A stretch of 64,000 bases of DNA, taken from assembly GCA_030704615.1 (NCBI GenBank), contig CM060733.1, positions 58,652,001 through 58,716,000 of the forward strand, given 5' to 3'. Made by a program: the position numbers and the translations under genes. The notes below the pieces were generated by a model. That model saw nothing but the letters and a program-made list of their open reading frames with translations, was not told where the DNA came from and did no database searches. The stretch is from Takakia lepidozioides (lineage: Eukaryota; Streptophyta; Takakiopsida; Takakiales; Takakiaceae). This document shows positions 13,201 through 25,143 of the stretch, one piece after another; positions within the stretch are counted from its first letter, which is position 1; each line of letters opens with the position of its first letter.

Positions 13201-16200
13201 AATGGTACGCATGCGAGCTCTGCCCCTAGGATAGCAGATGGAGTTGTGCTTCTGGCACCAAGCATTGCTTGGAGAAAAGATGACTGCAATGGTTCCAGAT
13301 TCTTTTCCCAAGGAACACCAGGTGCCCAGAACTCACAACCATAGATGGTAGCAGGGCTGACGACGGTGTCAAACAGCCACTTTTTGGTTGGGGAGTGATG
13401 CAGATGTATTTGTTTGCATTTGGCCTGAAGGCGGACGGAGGCCGCCTTACCTTTAGTCAATCTGTCCAGGGCAGTGGCTGCAAAGTGGAATTTTGGGGAG
13501 TGGATAACCAGACCCAGATACCGGTATGATTTCACAATCTCAATTTCCTGCTGGTTGAAGATGAATCTACGATCAGCCTGGCCATTGAAGACCATGATCT
13601 TGGTCTTGCTAAGATTGACTTGCAGCCCATAGTCTTTGGAGAACTGTTCCAAAATGTGGAGATGGCGTTGCAGGAAGACCGGAGATTGTGCCAAAAGGGG
13701 AACAACCTCAGTGTAGAGGAGAGCTGATTGCGTTGGCCCCCCATCCAATGGTACCCCAACTCCATGGTTTTTTGATATGTAAACCTACAAGGCGTCAATG
13801 TAGATCCCGAAAAGGGTAGGTGAAAGGGGGCAGCCCTGTTTGACTCCAATGTTGCTCTGGACCTCTGCTGAGAATTCATCAGCGACGTTGACCATGCCAG
13901 TGACAATCTCATACATTGAAGAGATGGCACAAAGGATGTCTGGAGGCACTCCCACTCTATGGAGCCGTTGGAAGAGAAGGTTCCGAGGAACTGAATCAAA
14001 GGCCTTGTGAAAGTCCACGAAGCAAACATAAACCATTTTTTTGTCATAGCATGCACGTTCCACCATAACCTGAAGAGTGAAAATGTGGTCAAGAGTGGAT
14101 CTGTTGCGATGGAAACCAGCCTGTCCCTTAGCACGTACGTGAGAGGATTCAGCCCAATCATCCAGTTCCATGGCCACTACTGCCCCAAACAGTTTAGCAA
14201 GTAACGAGGACACCATAATAGTGCGATAGTTGGTCGGTGCGAGCCTGTCACCGCTCTTGAAGAGTGGGTGGATGATGCTCTTTGTCCACTCTGTTGGAAA
14301 GGCCCGTTGCACTACCTCATTGAAGAGGTGAGCTATAAATGGGGCTAAAGTAGGTGCAGCGTGCTTGATGAATTCACGAAAGAATGAAAGACACATTGTG
14401 GCCAGACAAATAGAGACGATGCCTTCCTACAATCCAGTCAGGTACAAGTTGGATGCAACGAATTATGTAACTACTGAACCTGATGTCCATGGAAAAGCCC
14501 ATCACGCAAACAAAGAACACACCTCAAGGCCAGGGCATGTGATTGTGGCCTTGAAATTGATGCAAGTTAATGTCTACCCTCCTTGATGATGCACAACAGT
14601 GAAAACTTTGTAGGTCGAATCCCAGCTTCCCCATCACAGAGCTCTCAAACTTAATCTCAGGTGTCCAGACTCCCCACTCTTGTTGGAATTGTTTTCTCAC
14701 CTGGGTAAATAAGCGATCAGTATCTAGGGTCAATGTGGCCATACCTCCGTAGATTCATGCCAAAAAAGCCTGCCACAACAGCTGCTCTGCGGGGATCAAA
14801 GGGCCCACCCATATAAAGAATCAAAACCGTGTTAGGTTTAACCTGGGAACAAATTTAAGTCTAGAGACCACCCACAACCTAAAAGTTATGCAACACTTCT
14901 AAAACCACCAAACTTCATCGAGTGTTATGCAGAGCTCTCTGCAGTGCAAATTGAAGGTTGCGTTTTCAAACCTGGCTGGCCCGACCCTCACCAGAGCAAC
15001 CTGTGTTAAAGAGTTACACATATTCACTCCCAATGCGCAACATGTTGGCTTGACAATCAAGCCCAATAAAGCCAAGGGAAAAGGAGCTGAATGAAATCTC
15101 AAAACCTGGCCTATAAAGCGACGAAGTGAGGAAGCTCACACGCTGAGTGAGAGACTTGCTGAGCTGATTATCAAATTCATTCGAATAATTCGGTTACGTG
15201 TGGTGTCCAGTCCTAGCTCCCATATCTGCATCATACAACGCAACATAATATAGAACCTTTGTCATGCCTCCATCATGGACCCCGACCCAGACATGGAGTG
15301 AATCTGTATGTTTGGATTAGCGTATAAAGATACCCCAGTAGTCAGCCACTGTGGCCACAATGCAAGCCAACTCATTGTGCCCCATAGGGGTCTACACCCC
15401 GCGGTCTACCTAGCTGCCACTGATTTGTCCATGAACTTGTGTAACCATACAGCTGAAGGCTTCCAGTGGTCATGTTGTCCAGGTACCTGTTCACCAGAAG
15501 CCAATAGTCACATGGGATAAGAGATGCCCTCATTAAGGATGCTGTGGCTGCTCACTTGCTTCTCTTATGTCAATGCACTGGCACTCTAAGGACACCATGC
15601 TCCAGAACCCACACTTAACATATTCAACAAATCCTTCAGGATTTTTAATCACAATGGAAAATAAAGTGAGGCGGCAGTACCTCTGATGCTGCAACCATGT
15701 CTTTTCGCAGTTCCTCCAGAGCACCCCCAGCATCATCAACCTGTCCAAACCCCAGTCAGTACCCTCCCTTCTTGGGTTGGTCACACAATGAACACATCTA
15801 TCTAACAGTTGTAACTATAGACTCCAGCACGAATACCATGAAGGTATCAGATTGAGCAGAAATAGGAAAAGGGACAAGGAGGCAGGCAGAGGGGAGAATT
15901 ACCTCACGTTGATAGGAGAGAAACATGTCAGCAGCTGCCTGCCGCAATGTGGGATATTGTGCATTTCCCTCCCCACTTCTGCAGCATATTTGTTCAGTTG
16001 ATTCTGACTCTTTGTTTCACCGTCAGGAGAATTCAAACACTCTATCTCTCTCCCATGAAAGCAGAGAGGAAAGGGAGAGTGCAATTGCCCGTTGTGTGGG
16101 CAATCTGAAGACAGTATTCATTTTCTGATACACTGTCCGGGGTTCTCTCACCAAAGAGACGCTCTCTTCAAATCTATTAAGGGAATTGTGCCTGTACCCC

Positions 16201-19200
16201 TGTTTACCAACTTTGAAAGTCTCGAGGCTGAGCCAAAAGCCCAGGCCCTCCTGAGGCCTAGTTTTTGGGCAAATCACACACAGCAGATTGATGCTTGTGT
16301 GAAGGGATTTCTAGAGGATATCTGGAAAACCCGGATTAATTCTTTATATGGAGGTAAGTCTTACTACCAACGTCAGCCCCTGACAGAGGTAGGTTCTGTC
16401 CCTTTTGTTCCCGCTCAAACTGGGCGCGGGGTCAATGGCCACAAGGCTACGGCAAACAACGTCTTATGAGTACAATCTCTCCCATGAATATCTTTCTCCT
16501 TGTTTTCTTTCTTTTATTTCATCTCTTGTGAGGTATCTTCAACAAGGTGCTGTTAAGCAGAGAACAAGTAACCTAAGTGGTGTGGCACAACATCTCATCT
16601 AACCACACGCGCTCAAAGATGTGAATCACTTACATATCAAAGCCTGCTCAGATTTTTGTATTCCAATTGTATAATTTAAGATGTTATTGAACTGGTGAGA
16701 AAACATACTCTGTGTGAGTGGATTTGCCAGCCATGGGCCAGGCATACTTGTTGTCAAGACACAGAGCTTGCAGTGCGTCGTCGCTGTTCAAAACCTGAGG
16801 GATTCAAAATGATCATCAAATCCGGCTAGCTGCGCCCAGTCCTGGATGGTCTTTCTGAACCAACTGCTGTGCAAACAAGCCAAAGATCTCTACCCAGATC
16901 CACTGTTCCATGACCATTCATTACTAGTAAGTTCATGAGCGAGGTAAATCCACATTGGCTACAATTCTACAATGGAAGATAGTGGTGGTCGTCTCATACA
17001 AGACGATGCCAAGGCTGCTCCTCCTGCCCCTTTTCAAACAGCTACTGAGAACAACTGTGAAGACTATAGTTGATGTCCAACCATGTACACAAACGTAATT
17101 GATTGAACTTAATACTCAAGAGTGGTAGCAAATGCATGACCTGTATAAGTGAACTCCGGTTAAAAACTGACAGAAGTGGTTGTCGAGGTTATCTGAAAGA
17201 AAAATAGGGCACCTTGTCCATGGCAACATGTGTGTCGCGTACGTCATGTTCCACTTCTGTGAGTGCCCGCTTTAGTGGTAGGAGCCGCTGAAGCCTGATT
17301 CGATTCAATTCCAACATGAGTTGGTCAGAGAACAAAAAAAATGCAACAATAAAACCCAGAATGTTTGTGATCCAGAGCCATGCAGGTAAGCTGCCAAGAG
17401 GGAGAGAAAGAGATCACATCCAAAGAGAGGAGAGATGTACCCGCCCATGTTTACATCATCTGTGAGCTCCTGAAGCACTCTCTCCACAACCACCTTCAGC
17501 CTTGCGAAACACAATGTATTTAGACATCCAACCAGACCACCTTGCTTCCAATTGACGAAACAAGGAGAATAAATACCACCCTGATGATGTCTTCAATGAC
17601 TGTATTGTCAAATCTAATGTGAAGATTAGGCAACAGGATAAAAATTACCACTTTAACCTATCGATGACTGGTTTCTGTACAATGTAGCAGAGTATTGAGT
17701 TTTCAAAATATTTAACTTCTGGCGACAGGCTGTTTGTCACAAGCCAGAGTTTCAACAACAATCAATAATGGGCGTCACCTCTCAGCTTTCTGATTAAAGA
17801 AATTGCTGGTCTCCTCCAGCAAGCACTCCATCATCCTTAGATGGAACGGCATGGCTTCAAGTGGGTGGGCTGGTGGCGCAAGAGCTGCCTGTGCCAAAGA
17901 TTCTGCGAACGTCTCCCTTGCCCTGCTTACCCACACATGTTCACAAAGGTCTTCAAGGCTTAACAAGGTATATTTGTCCATGCCAATGTCACAATGCAAA
18001 CTTCATCCTCAGATCGACCAATGGCTGTCGACCAACTGCAGTGGTTGCAAAATCTGCTGTGTAAGGTTATGACGCAGCAAAGGTGAAGAGAGCCTTATGC
18101 ACACCATTTGCTAAAATTACCATTAAGGCTTGGTTATACTGTTATGATTCTAACATATAAATAGTACAAGTTAACAACACAAATAACATGTGCACTGTTC
18201 ACATGAAAAAAAGGATGATCAGCTGACCCCCAACTTTAAACCTTAAGGAAACACCCAGCTGCACAAGGTAACAATCTTCTTCGAATGTCCAAACAAACTT
18301 TAATCCACCCTGGAGAAAAGATTGCAACAAGATTAAAGGTTCATTCGACCTCCCTCTCCCATCCCTGTGGCCCTTTCATTGCAATAACAAGTTCAGAAGG
18401 CTCAGTGAAAGCAGTCCTGACTTGAGCATGGCTTGTTTTGGCGTTTTAAACACAGTTGTGAATGCAACTCCCAGCACTCCTTTATCTTTAAATGTCCTGC
18501 AAACCAAGCATGTCGTCTTTCATTGGAACTCTGAAATCAAAGAAACTTCACAGGCACAGAAGCATAGCTGGTGAGTGACATGGTTTCTAGGACCTACCAG
18601 CTTTTGGCACACTGAGAGTTGAAGGAGGCCACTGAAAGTGCCCTAAACCAGCACTAGTTTTGGAGTGCAAAAGGCTTGCTATAATGTCCTCTCACATCAG
18701 AGCATCTCAGCAAGCATGCATATCAACATTGGACCCAAATACTACTAAACAAAGTGTTATCATGTGTGCATGTTCAGTGTAAGGTGTAATTTTATCACCT
18801 ACACACTCCTTATCGTTTATGGCATCACAAGATGTCTTGCCCTCAAAACAAACCCCTCCTCCCCAGAACCTCGCCTACATCAATCTAATGTGAAAACTAC
18901 ATGCAATTCTTGCAGGTAAAAGAGGAGGGTAGACAAGAAACCGAGGGGAACGTGCTTCAAAAAGGAGGACATAATCCCTGGCAACTAGTGCTCGCACATT
19001 CTCCATTCGAACCACCACCTGTATGCGGGAATGAATTTTCCCAGCCATTGCCGTTGTTAGACTGGCTCACTTTTCTTGCAATCTCTGCTTAAACCACTGT
19101 CACACCTGAAATGCATTGTGGGAGCACATTTGTTTGAGGAGGAACTTCTAGGAGTGTTTTGTGTAAAACTGGAACAAACAATGCTCCTCTATCAGGGAAG

Positions 19201-20536
19201 TAGAAATTATTTGCGTCCATAGCAGACCCATGGACACAGTAGGCTCTGGGAAAGAGATCACTGCACCTTGTCATTGCGGACAGCAATGGTGGCTCTCTGT
19301 GGGACAAAAGAGTTGGCACTTGCCAACACATCAATATCCCGAGGGTGTATTCCCTGCCCACACCCCAAACTCATTATCAGTAGACCTTTCAAAACACAAG
19401 CTATACTGAAAATCCAGAAGTTAACCACCTCACAACAACCAAGTTTTCAAATACAGAGGGAACCGCAACTTTCATGGAGAAATGTACACGTCCACCAATT
19501 TGTCTGGAAATTCTGTGATACTTTCTCTTGCACTTGGGATTGCTTTGTCAGCCAGAGTTTCTAGCACAAAATCAACATATGATGAAGATACATTACACAT
19601 TCAGGCATCACCTCGAAATTACATGAAAAGGTTAGATAAGCATGTGTGGCATTCATTCATATACCACCACTTCTTCAATCTGGGTGAGGAACAAAAATCT
19701 TATGAGGCTCACTGAGCATTACCTCCAGAGGATGTGTGCATACAAACTTAAATACTGTGCCAGTATACATATGAGCAAGCGGCCCTCACCAATTCAGCTG
19801 AATGGAGACACAGAGAGTGCCATGACCCATCCTTGTTGATTCGAACAACATTATATTTCACCCCTCCCTCTAGCGCTGTTTTGTGTGAGGGCTTTTCCTG
19901 ATGTGTTGAAGAGTGAGATGAACCCTTGTCTTCCTCTCCTTTCTTACCCTGCACAAACTCCTCTGTGCTAAAACCTTTACATACTTGGGGATTGTACAGC
20001 TGAGACTTTTGTGGAGTCCTTAGTGGAAGTGCACCCAGAGATGGTCTCACTGAGTTACTACCATGAGAGATCCACCTCCCATTCGAACAAAGAGAGACAA
20101 AGGGTTGAGACGCAGTGGGCATCTCCTTCGTATATAGCCAACGTGAAAGACAAGTGCCATAATTTCTTATGAACACAGTTGAATAGGATGGTTCATGGAG
20201 CCTGTGACTGACAGAGAAAGGTCCTGGAATTTGAAGGGATGCTACCTCAGGAAGAGCTGCAGACCCATTATTGATACTGCAGCTTTGTCTTAATTTGAAT
20301 GAAGAAGTGGGCATCTCAAGAAGACGGCTCGCAATAGGTGAAGCTGTTTCTGTCCCACCGTATTTGGAAAGTGGTTTGTCAAGAATCTGACCTACTAGAC
20401 ACTCATTCCGAACTAAATTCTCACATGAAATAACTGCAGTTTCCAAACCTAGAAGACCTCTGTGGAATTCAATGCAAAGTCTCGGCAATCTTCCGAACTG
20501 GGCCCTTGCCAGATGTTGTAACGGCACTCCAGCCAT
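10257..20536 (-). CDS. CorA/MRS2-type magnesium transporter with EF-hand-like C-terminal region
   Basis: Exons (minus strand, in order): 20536-19790, 19560-19522, 19353-19267, one ending at 17775, 17500-17455, one ending at 17213, 16794-16709, 15978-15903, 15740-15681, 15225-15140, 14786-14745, 11793-11661, 11510-11399, 10921-10809, 10673-10615, and tentatively 10428-10257. Most junctions close in phase; those around 17.2-18.0 kb do not. The first exon gives a long Arg/Ser-rich leader suggesting organelle targeting. GIHPRDIDVLASANSF, LEAMPFHLRMMECLLEE and ELNRIRLQRLLPLKRAL match the MRS2 cytosolic/matrix domain. DTTRNRIIRMNLIIS leads into helix 1, ending in the diagnostic AGFFGMNL (GMN selectivity motif, 14,745-14,786), and WWVVGGATTTSFALCTGLIL is helix 2. 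These proteins are pentameric Mg2+ channels of inner organelle membranes. The C-terminal exons add FEQFVRMHPSAQFMKQ and LMFRLFDINRDRFLE, an EF-hand-like loop that is unusual for the family. The intron after 11,661 appears to use a GC donor. LINE copies sit in two introns. Confidence 0.75.
12138..14376 (-). mobile_element. LINE retrotransposon B in an intron of the Mg transporter
   Basis: A minus-strand, 5'-truncated relative of LINE A, starting at EFIKHAAPTLAPFIAHLF (about 14,370) and ending in the same GGACGTTATAAAG-like tail with ATTTC/GAAAT units near 12,140-12,200. It lies between the exon with the GMN motif and the exon with the second membrane helix, so splicing must remove it. The catalytic YADD box is replaced by YTEV in LLYTEVVPLLAQSPVF (about 13,710), which by itself abolishes polymerase activity. 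The coding region is spread over three frames. The zinc-knuckle segment is partly duplicated, with a piece of 3' UTR between the copies (12,430-12,720). Confidence 0.85.
13104..14396 (-). pseudogene. Reverse transcriptase of LINE B, inactive
   Basis: Palm motifs are present (VYVCFVDFHKAFDSVPRNLL, GVKQGCPLSPTLFGIYIDAL) in the 13,785-14,396 frame. The region continues in a second frame (13,104-13,748), where the metal-binding aspartates are lost (YTEV). Without a 5' region, an endonuclease or an open frame it is a dead copy. Confidence 0.8.
16054..16482 (+). mobile_element. Short 5'-truncated 3' end of the LINE C family
   Basis: About 425 bp nearly identical to bases 40,013-40,436, starting at GCAGAGAGGAAAGGGAGAG and ending at TTATGAGTACAA. 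It contains the C-terminal zinc knuckle of the LINE protein (CPLCGQSED...HFLIHC by comparison with LINE C) and an open frame at 16,092-16,469. The flanks repeat TCTCTCCCATGAA on both sides (about 16,043 and 16,477), consistent with a 13-bp target-site duplication. It lies in an intron of the Mg transporter, between the exons ending at 16,709 and beginning at 15,978. Confidence 0.8.
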
Positions 20537-21306
20537 ATTCTTCCTGAGTGCCTACAGGCAGGGCAAGTCTTCAAATTGCATGAAACAAAAAGTCGCCAGA
20601 AGTAATCCCAAGAGACTCCACTTGCAACAGGAACATTCGGCACTAGAGCGACTATCCCAGGTCACGATCATGGACAAAATAATGGGCATACTGGAGGTCT
20701 CAGCTTTCATATTGAGTTACCCATGCCGATAATACCGCTATTGGTGACATCTACTAAAAGTATTAACATCCCTATAAACTTGACCGAAGCATTCCTTCTG
20801 AGCCAATGAGTTCAGTTGATATCCCGATCGCTGACCGCTATGGCAAAACAGGCTCTGCTTTATACCATTGTCAATGAGAAGTCAAACTCGGATGAGAACG
20901 GCTCCAATAGGGTTCGCACCTTCCCCGGAAGATGTGGCACATCGTCTCGGGAAGCAGTTGGTCGCTCCCTCTATCCCAACTTATAATGGTATGGACGGGA
21001 AATTGAAATGCCAACTTCGACTCAAATTACAACAGTAAATCCACTGCTGCAAGCATGCCCAGTTCTGGTCCCTTTTGCTGTTTCGTGCTGTCGTCTAACA
21101 TCAACCACCCGAGAAAGTGACAGCACTTGTGGACTCGATCCTAAAGATGCCATTAGCTGAAAGCTGCACTCTATGGTGTGTAAACTTCTTCACTCCTCGG
21201 CTTCATGTGCTTGGCTATTGTCACCACGTGCCTTTTGAAGTGATTCTTTAAGTTTCTGAATGTGCTGAAGTCAAGGAATTGCAGCCCCAGCTACTAGACT
21301 TCCTAT
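20537..21306. other. Intergenic gap between two minus-strand genes
   Basis: About 770 bp separate the start of the Mg-transporter gene from the stop of the At4g18490-like gene. It should hold the promoter of the former and the 3' UTR of the latter. No clear TATA box or other element stands out. Confidence 0.4.
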
Positions 21307-24300
21307 TTAACACAGAGTACTTGACCTGGAACATGAAGTGTATTTCTTCCTCCTAAAAAGAAGAATCTCTTGAAGGCAAACTATATTTGCTGATCCATAA
21401 CCATCAAGAGTGACAAGCACATGACGTTTCTCTAATATGTTACGACAGCTAATTTTTAGCTCAACAGATCGTTGGAGAAGGCTAGCAACCACAGACCAGC
21501 AGAACATCACTAACAACACCCAGGGTAGAAACATAGAGAATACAGATATCACCCCGTGTGTGAAATGGCGCAAGGCTACATATTGAACATTTTCAGAAGA
21601 TGAAGGGTACAAAAGAGAGGATATTCTGTATTTATCAATAGGATTGAACAGCATCAAGCTCATTTGCACGTTTGTAACCACTGCCCGTACCAGCAGATCC
21701 TTGGCCTCTCGGTGCCTTCGCTTCATCACCTTCAATAGCTGCAGCAGGCCATATCATGAAGTGTCAGATTCAGTGAATTTCTCAATCAATCTGCATTTCA
21801 TTGTACGTATTTCAAATCAAATCTACATCAGCTTACATTGTCAAGTTCATTCGCATAGTTTTCTGCTCTCTTTGCAAAATTGTCGCTCTCGATCATAAGC
21901 ACATCCGTAGAAATATCTTCCACATCTTGGACAACCAGTTGAAGACCAAGCTGCTGCTCCTCTTTGTTCACCGGTGCAGTCTCATTCTGGTCGCCACTTA
22001 CCATTGCAATTGAGGTACAAATAATTTGACCTTCATCTCCGAGGTCTGGGCCAGCCCTGACAGCTAATGGCTGGGGCATTTCAATGGGTTGTTCATCTGA
22101 TGTGGTCTTCAAGAGTGCCTGTGAAGGCTCGGGTCTGAACTCCATACAAGTAAGGTCAAGGGTACCCTTTCAGCAGATGTTCAGGAAACTAACTAGAGGC
22201 CAAGCAAATACTGAAACTTCAATCTTTGCATAAGACTACGGGGGATCACCCATCCGCTAGGGATTCATCGAGGGATCTCAGTATGCCTGTAGCACTGGGT
22301 GCTCTTGTGCGAACTATTGTAGTATCAGAATATATAAATTGACCTGAGTCCCCGTGCAAGTATATTCAGTTGAGTTCCTGTTAAGGGAGCTCAGAACTAA
22401 ACCTGTTCGTAGATATTGAGAGACGGCGGAGACGGAGTGAAGGTTTCTGCAAGGTCCTCACAGGGCTTGCTTTTAGAGTGGGCACAGCTGCTAGTTTTGG
22501 TCGGTTTATGGCTGTCGAATTTGCAGGAGCTGCATTGCCCTCTTTAAAAATCACTGGTGGCCGAAGCTGTTTCTTTGCATCCAACACACGTGCCTGGAAA
22601 ATACAGTGCTCATATAAGTACTAGTGCCGATGTCAACAGATTGTCATAGGAAGGTATAATCAGTAAGATAGACTCTTCTGGGATTTTAATGGTACAAGCA
22701 ATTTTCACCAAGACTGCAGACCTACCAACTGCAACTCCTGCTGAAGTGAGAGCATTAAGCTCACATAGATGTGCACAAACCTGTGTTGGCTTCCGTTTCT
22801 GGGATAAGGTTGCAGATAACCGAGGGGAGCTCCTCAGTACTGTTAAACTTTGGCTCTTTCCTCCAAGACCAGCAGGTGTTGCGACCAATGGATCTGATGC
22901 AGCCAATTCCCCTTCCAGTGTTTTTGGCTTCAAAGATGAATGTGGCTCCTTGTTCCCACTATAAATCCTGCAGTATCCCAATTTCCTGTATTTGCTTCGC
23001 TTGGGGGAACAATTCTAACAGTACAAGTGTTCAGTGAACATTGTCAGGCTAGAACACAACATGCATGATTTCTGGCAGAACTCTGGCAACTTGAAGACCT
23101 TGTAGGCTCTCAGCTGAGGTCCTCAGTGTGGCAAGGGTTTGAAATTTTTTGTTTCGCTTCGGAGCAAAGGTAACTCCTCTATTCGTAACAAAGACCTGAA
23201 ATGACCAATTCTTTCATTTTCCTTGACAAGTTAGGAGAAAAACTCAAAAAGTGCTTTGATTTCATATGTCATTGTTTCTTTATCACTGTTAAGGAGTGGA
23301 TAGCAACTAGTGCTACCTTGCTCTTAGTGAGCTGCAAAGAGGACTTGCGATCTCAGCTGTGGTCGTTGGAGAGCTTATTATGAGCCCAGACTTGGATGAC
23401 CCAGGTTTTCCCAAAGAACTGGACATCACTTTTCCTTGTAGGGACATGGGGGTGGTGGATAGTTTCAAATGCACAACTTTCTCCTCCAAGCCATCAGCTG
23501 CAACTTCAACAACTTGTAGGAATTCGGAGCTGTGCTGATTCTCCTTGAAGCCATCAGCTTTTGCATCTGTAACTGCCTCTAAGGAGCTAGAGCTGTGGTG
23601 CGTTGTGCTGCATGGCAAAACCTCTGGTTCTTTTCTGTTGTCTGATACATGATCTTGACCTTGTCCCCGTGGAGCTTGCTCTTGGTAGACTGTTCCATTT
23701 TGAGCTGGCACATCCGTGATCGGACTCCCTGCATGATAGTCAGGGCAAATGTCTGTCTTCTCCAGTTCTGTCTTATCACGTCTCTCCACCATGTCTTCAT
23801 TTGGATGGGCGTCCATCCCGCTTACATCTCCCGAGCCAACTTGGCTTGTTATTAAATCTTCACCTGACGAATCTGGGGTCAATGCCTTTCCCGCGGGAGC
23901 ACCTGCCTTATCGGGATTTTCTTGGCTCTTCATTTCGGATGTGTCGTCTGCCTTATCGGGATCTTCTTGGCTATTCCTTGAGAATGTGTCATTGAAGTCC
24001 AGTATGTTGAACCTGGAGTCTGTTTCGTGGCTCTTAAATGACATTGTATCGTCGAATTCGAGGGCCTTAAATTTGGTGCCCTTCTCACTTGGAAAGTCAA
24101 GATCGATATCGAAGGATGCAAGCTTGCTGAGGCCAGCATCAAAATCGAAATCCATGTCCCTGTCGTATACCAGATTCCGTTCCTCAGAAACAGCTTGGAG
24201 AGTATGCAAGTCACGAAACTCACCATTTCATTTCAACAACTCAGACGCTGTGAGCAATGGGGAAAAGAACAATGCAGAAATGACCAGCAATAAGATTGCT

Positions 24301-25143
24301 GAGACAACTCACAATTTAGCAAGATTGAAGTTCTTTCGTGAAGTCACTGAGGATGGGACATCGTCAAAGTCAAGGCCCACGGCTAGGGACATATTGGTTG
24401 GTTTCCAGGACAAAAAATCATCTCCAAGATCATCGTCTGTTTGAAACATACAACTTGGCTGTAAGTGCGAACAGTCTAGAGCTGTATATGCCTCCATTGC
24501 ATCCCTCGATCACAGACTATATTGTCCCCGTTCCTTTAGTTTGAGATTGCATACAAACGACGACTAAATTTTAGCTAGTTATCTCAGTAGACGCCGACAA
24601 TCTGCAACATAACAAAGATAGCTAAGACAACTCGCTGTATATGCCTCCATCGAATTCCTCGATCACAGACTCTATTGTCCCCGCTTTCCTTTAAATTGAG
24701 ATTGAATACAAACGACGACTATATTTGAAAGCTAGTTATCTCAGTCGACGCCGACGTTTTGCAACGTAAACAGAGATATGTACGACAACTCGCTGTGTAT
24801 GCATCCATTGTAGGATACCTCGATCGCAGACTCCGTTTTGCTAAAGAGAGATAACAACTCGCTGTATACCTATGCCTCTATCTCGCTGTATATACCTTCA
24901 TTCTATGATCCTTCGATCACAGACTCTCTCGTCCCCGCTTTCCTTGAACTTTGAGAGTGAATACAAACGACAGCTAAATTTTAGCTAGTTATCTCATCAG
25001 AAGCCGTTTTGCAACATAAACGTTGATATACTAAGACAACTCTTAGCATTGTCAAACTCATTACCACAGCTTTTGGTATGGCTCTTGCTTTTCGGTGCGC
25101 CCTTGCGCGGAAGAACTTGAGGAGATTTCTTCTTTTCTGCCAT
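21307..25143 (-). CDS. Uncharacterized protein At4g18490-like
   Basis: Exons (minus strand): 25143-25065, 24436-24313, 24159-23317, one around 23.06-23.2 kb whose phase does not close, 22967-22781, 22593-22403, 22134-21837, 21738-21307. The start MAEKKKSPQVLPRKGAPK is basic. The next exon has the family signature DDDLGDDFLSWKPTNMSLAV, and FNLAKL joins in phase to DMDFDFDAGLSKLASFDIDL, giving the Asp/Phe-rich motif region. The middle (about 280 codons) is acidic, Ser-rich and apparently disordered. Exons at 22.4-23.0 kb are basic and proline-rich (SSPRLSATLSQKRKPTQ). The last exon carries KRRHREAKDLLVRAVVTN followed by LMLFNPIDKYRIS, matching the C-terminal EAKELLVRA...NHP motif I recall for this plant family. 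The family has no assigned biochemical role that I can state. The last about 100 residues of the open frame may not be translated as shown. Confidence 0.7.
24470..25030. repeat. Diverged tandem repeat, about 155-bp unit, in intron 1 of the At4g18490-like gene
   Basis: Units begin with GCTGTATATGCCTCCAT and contain CGATCACAGACT, TTGTCCCCG, ATACAAACGACGACTA and TTAGCTAGTTATCTCA in the same order. Starts are near 24,481, 24,635 and 24,790, with a partly collapsed unit at 24,860-25,020. The repeat lies between exon 1 (25,065-25,143) and exon 2 (24,313-24,436). Confidence 0.7.

Noticed and set aside
14696-14742. ATLTLDTDR segment on the minus strand as an exon of the Mg transporter
   Set aside because: It resembles the LDTTRNR motif by chance. 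The true motif is at 15,140-15,225, and this piece begins inside the donor region of the GMN exon and does not join in phase.
23749-24444. 231-codon plus-strand ORF
   Set aside because: Antisense to the acidic third exon of the At4g18490-like gene; no recognisable domain.
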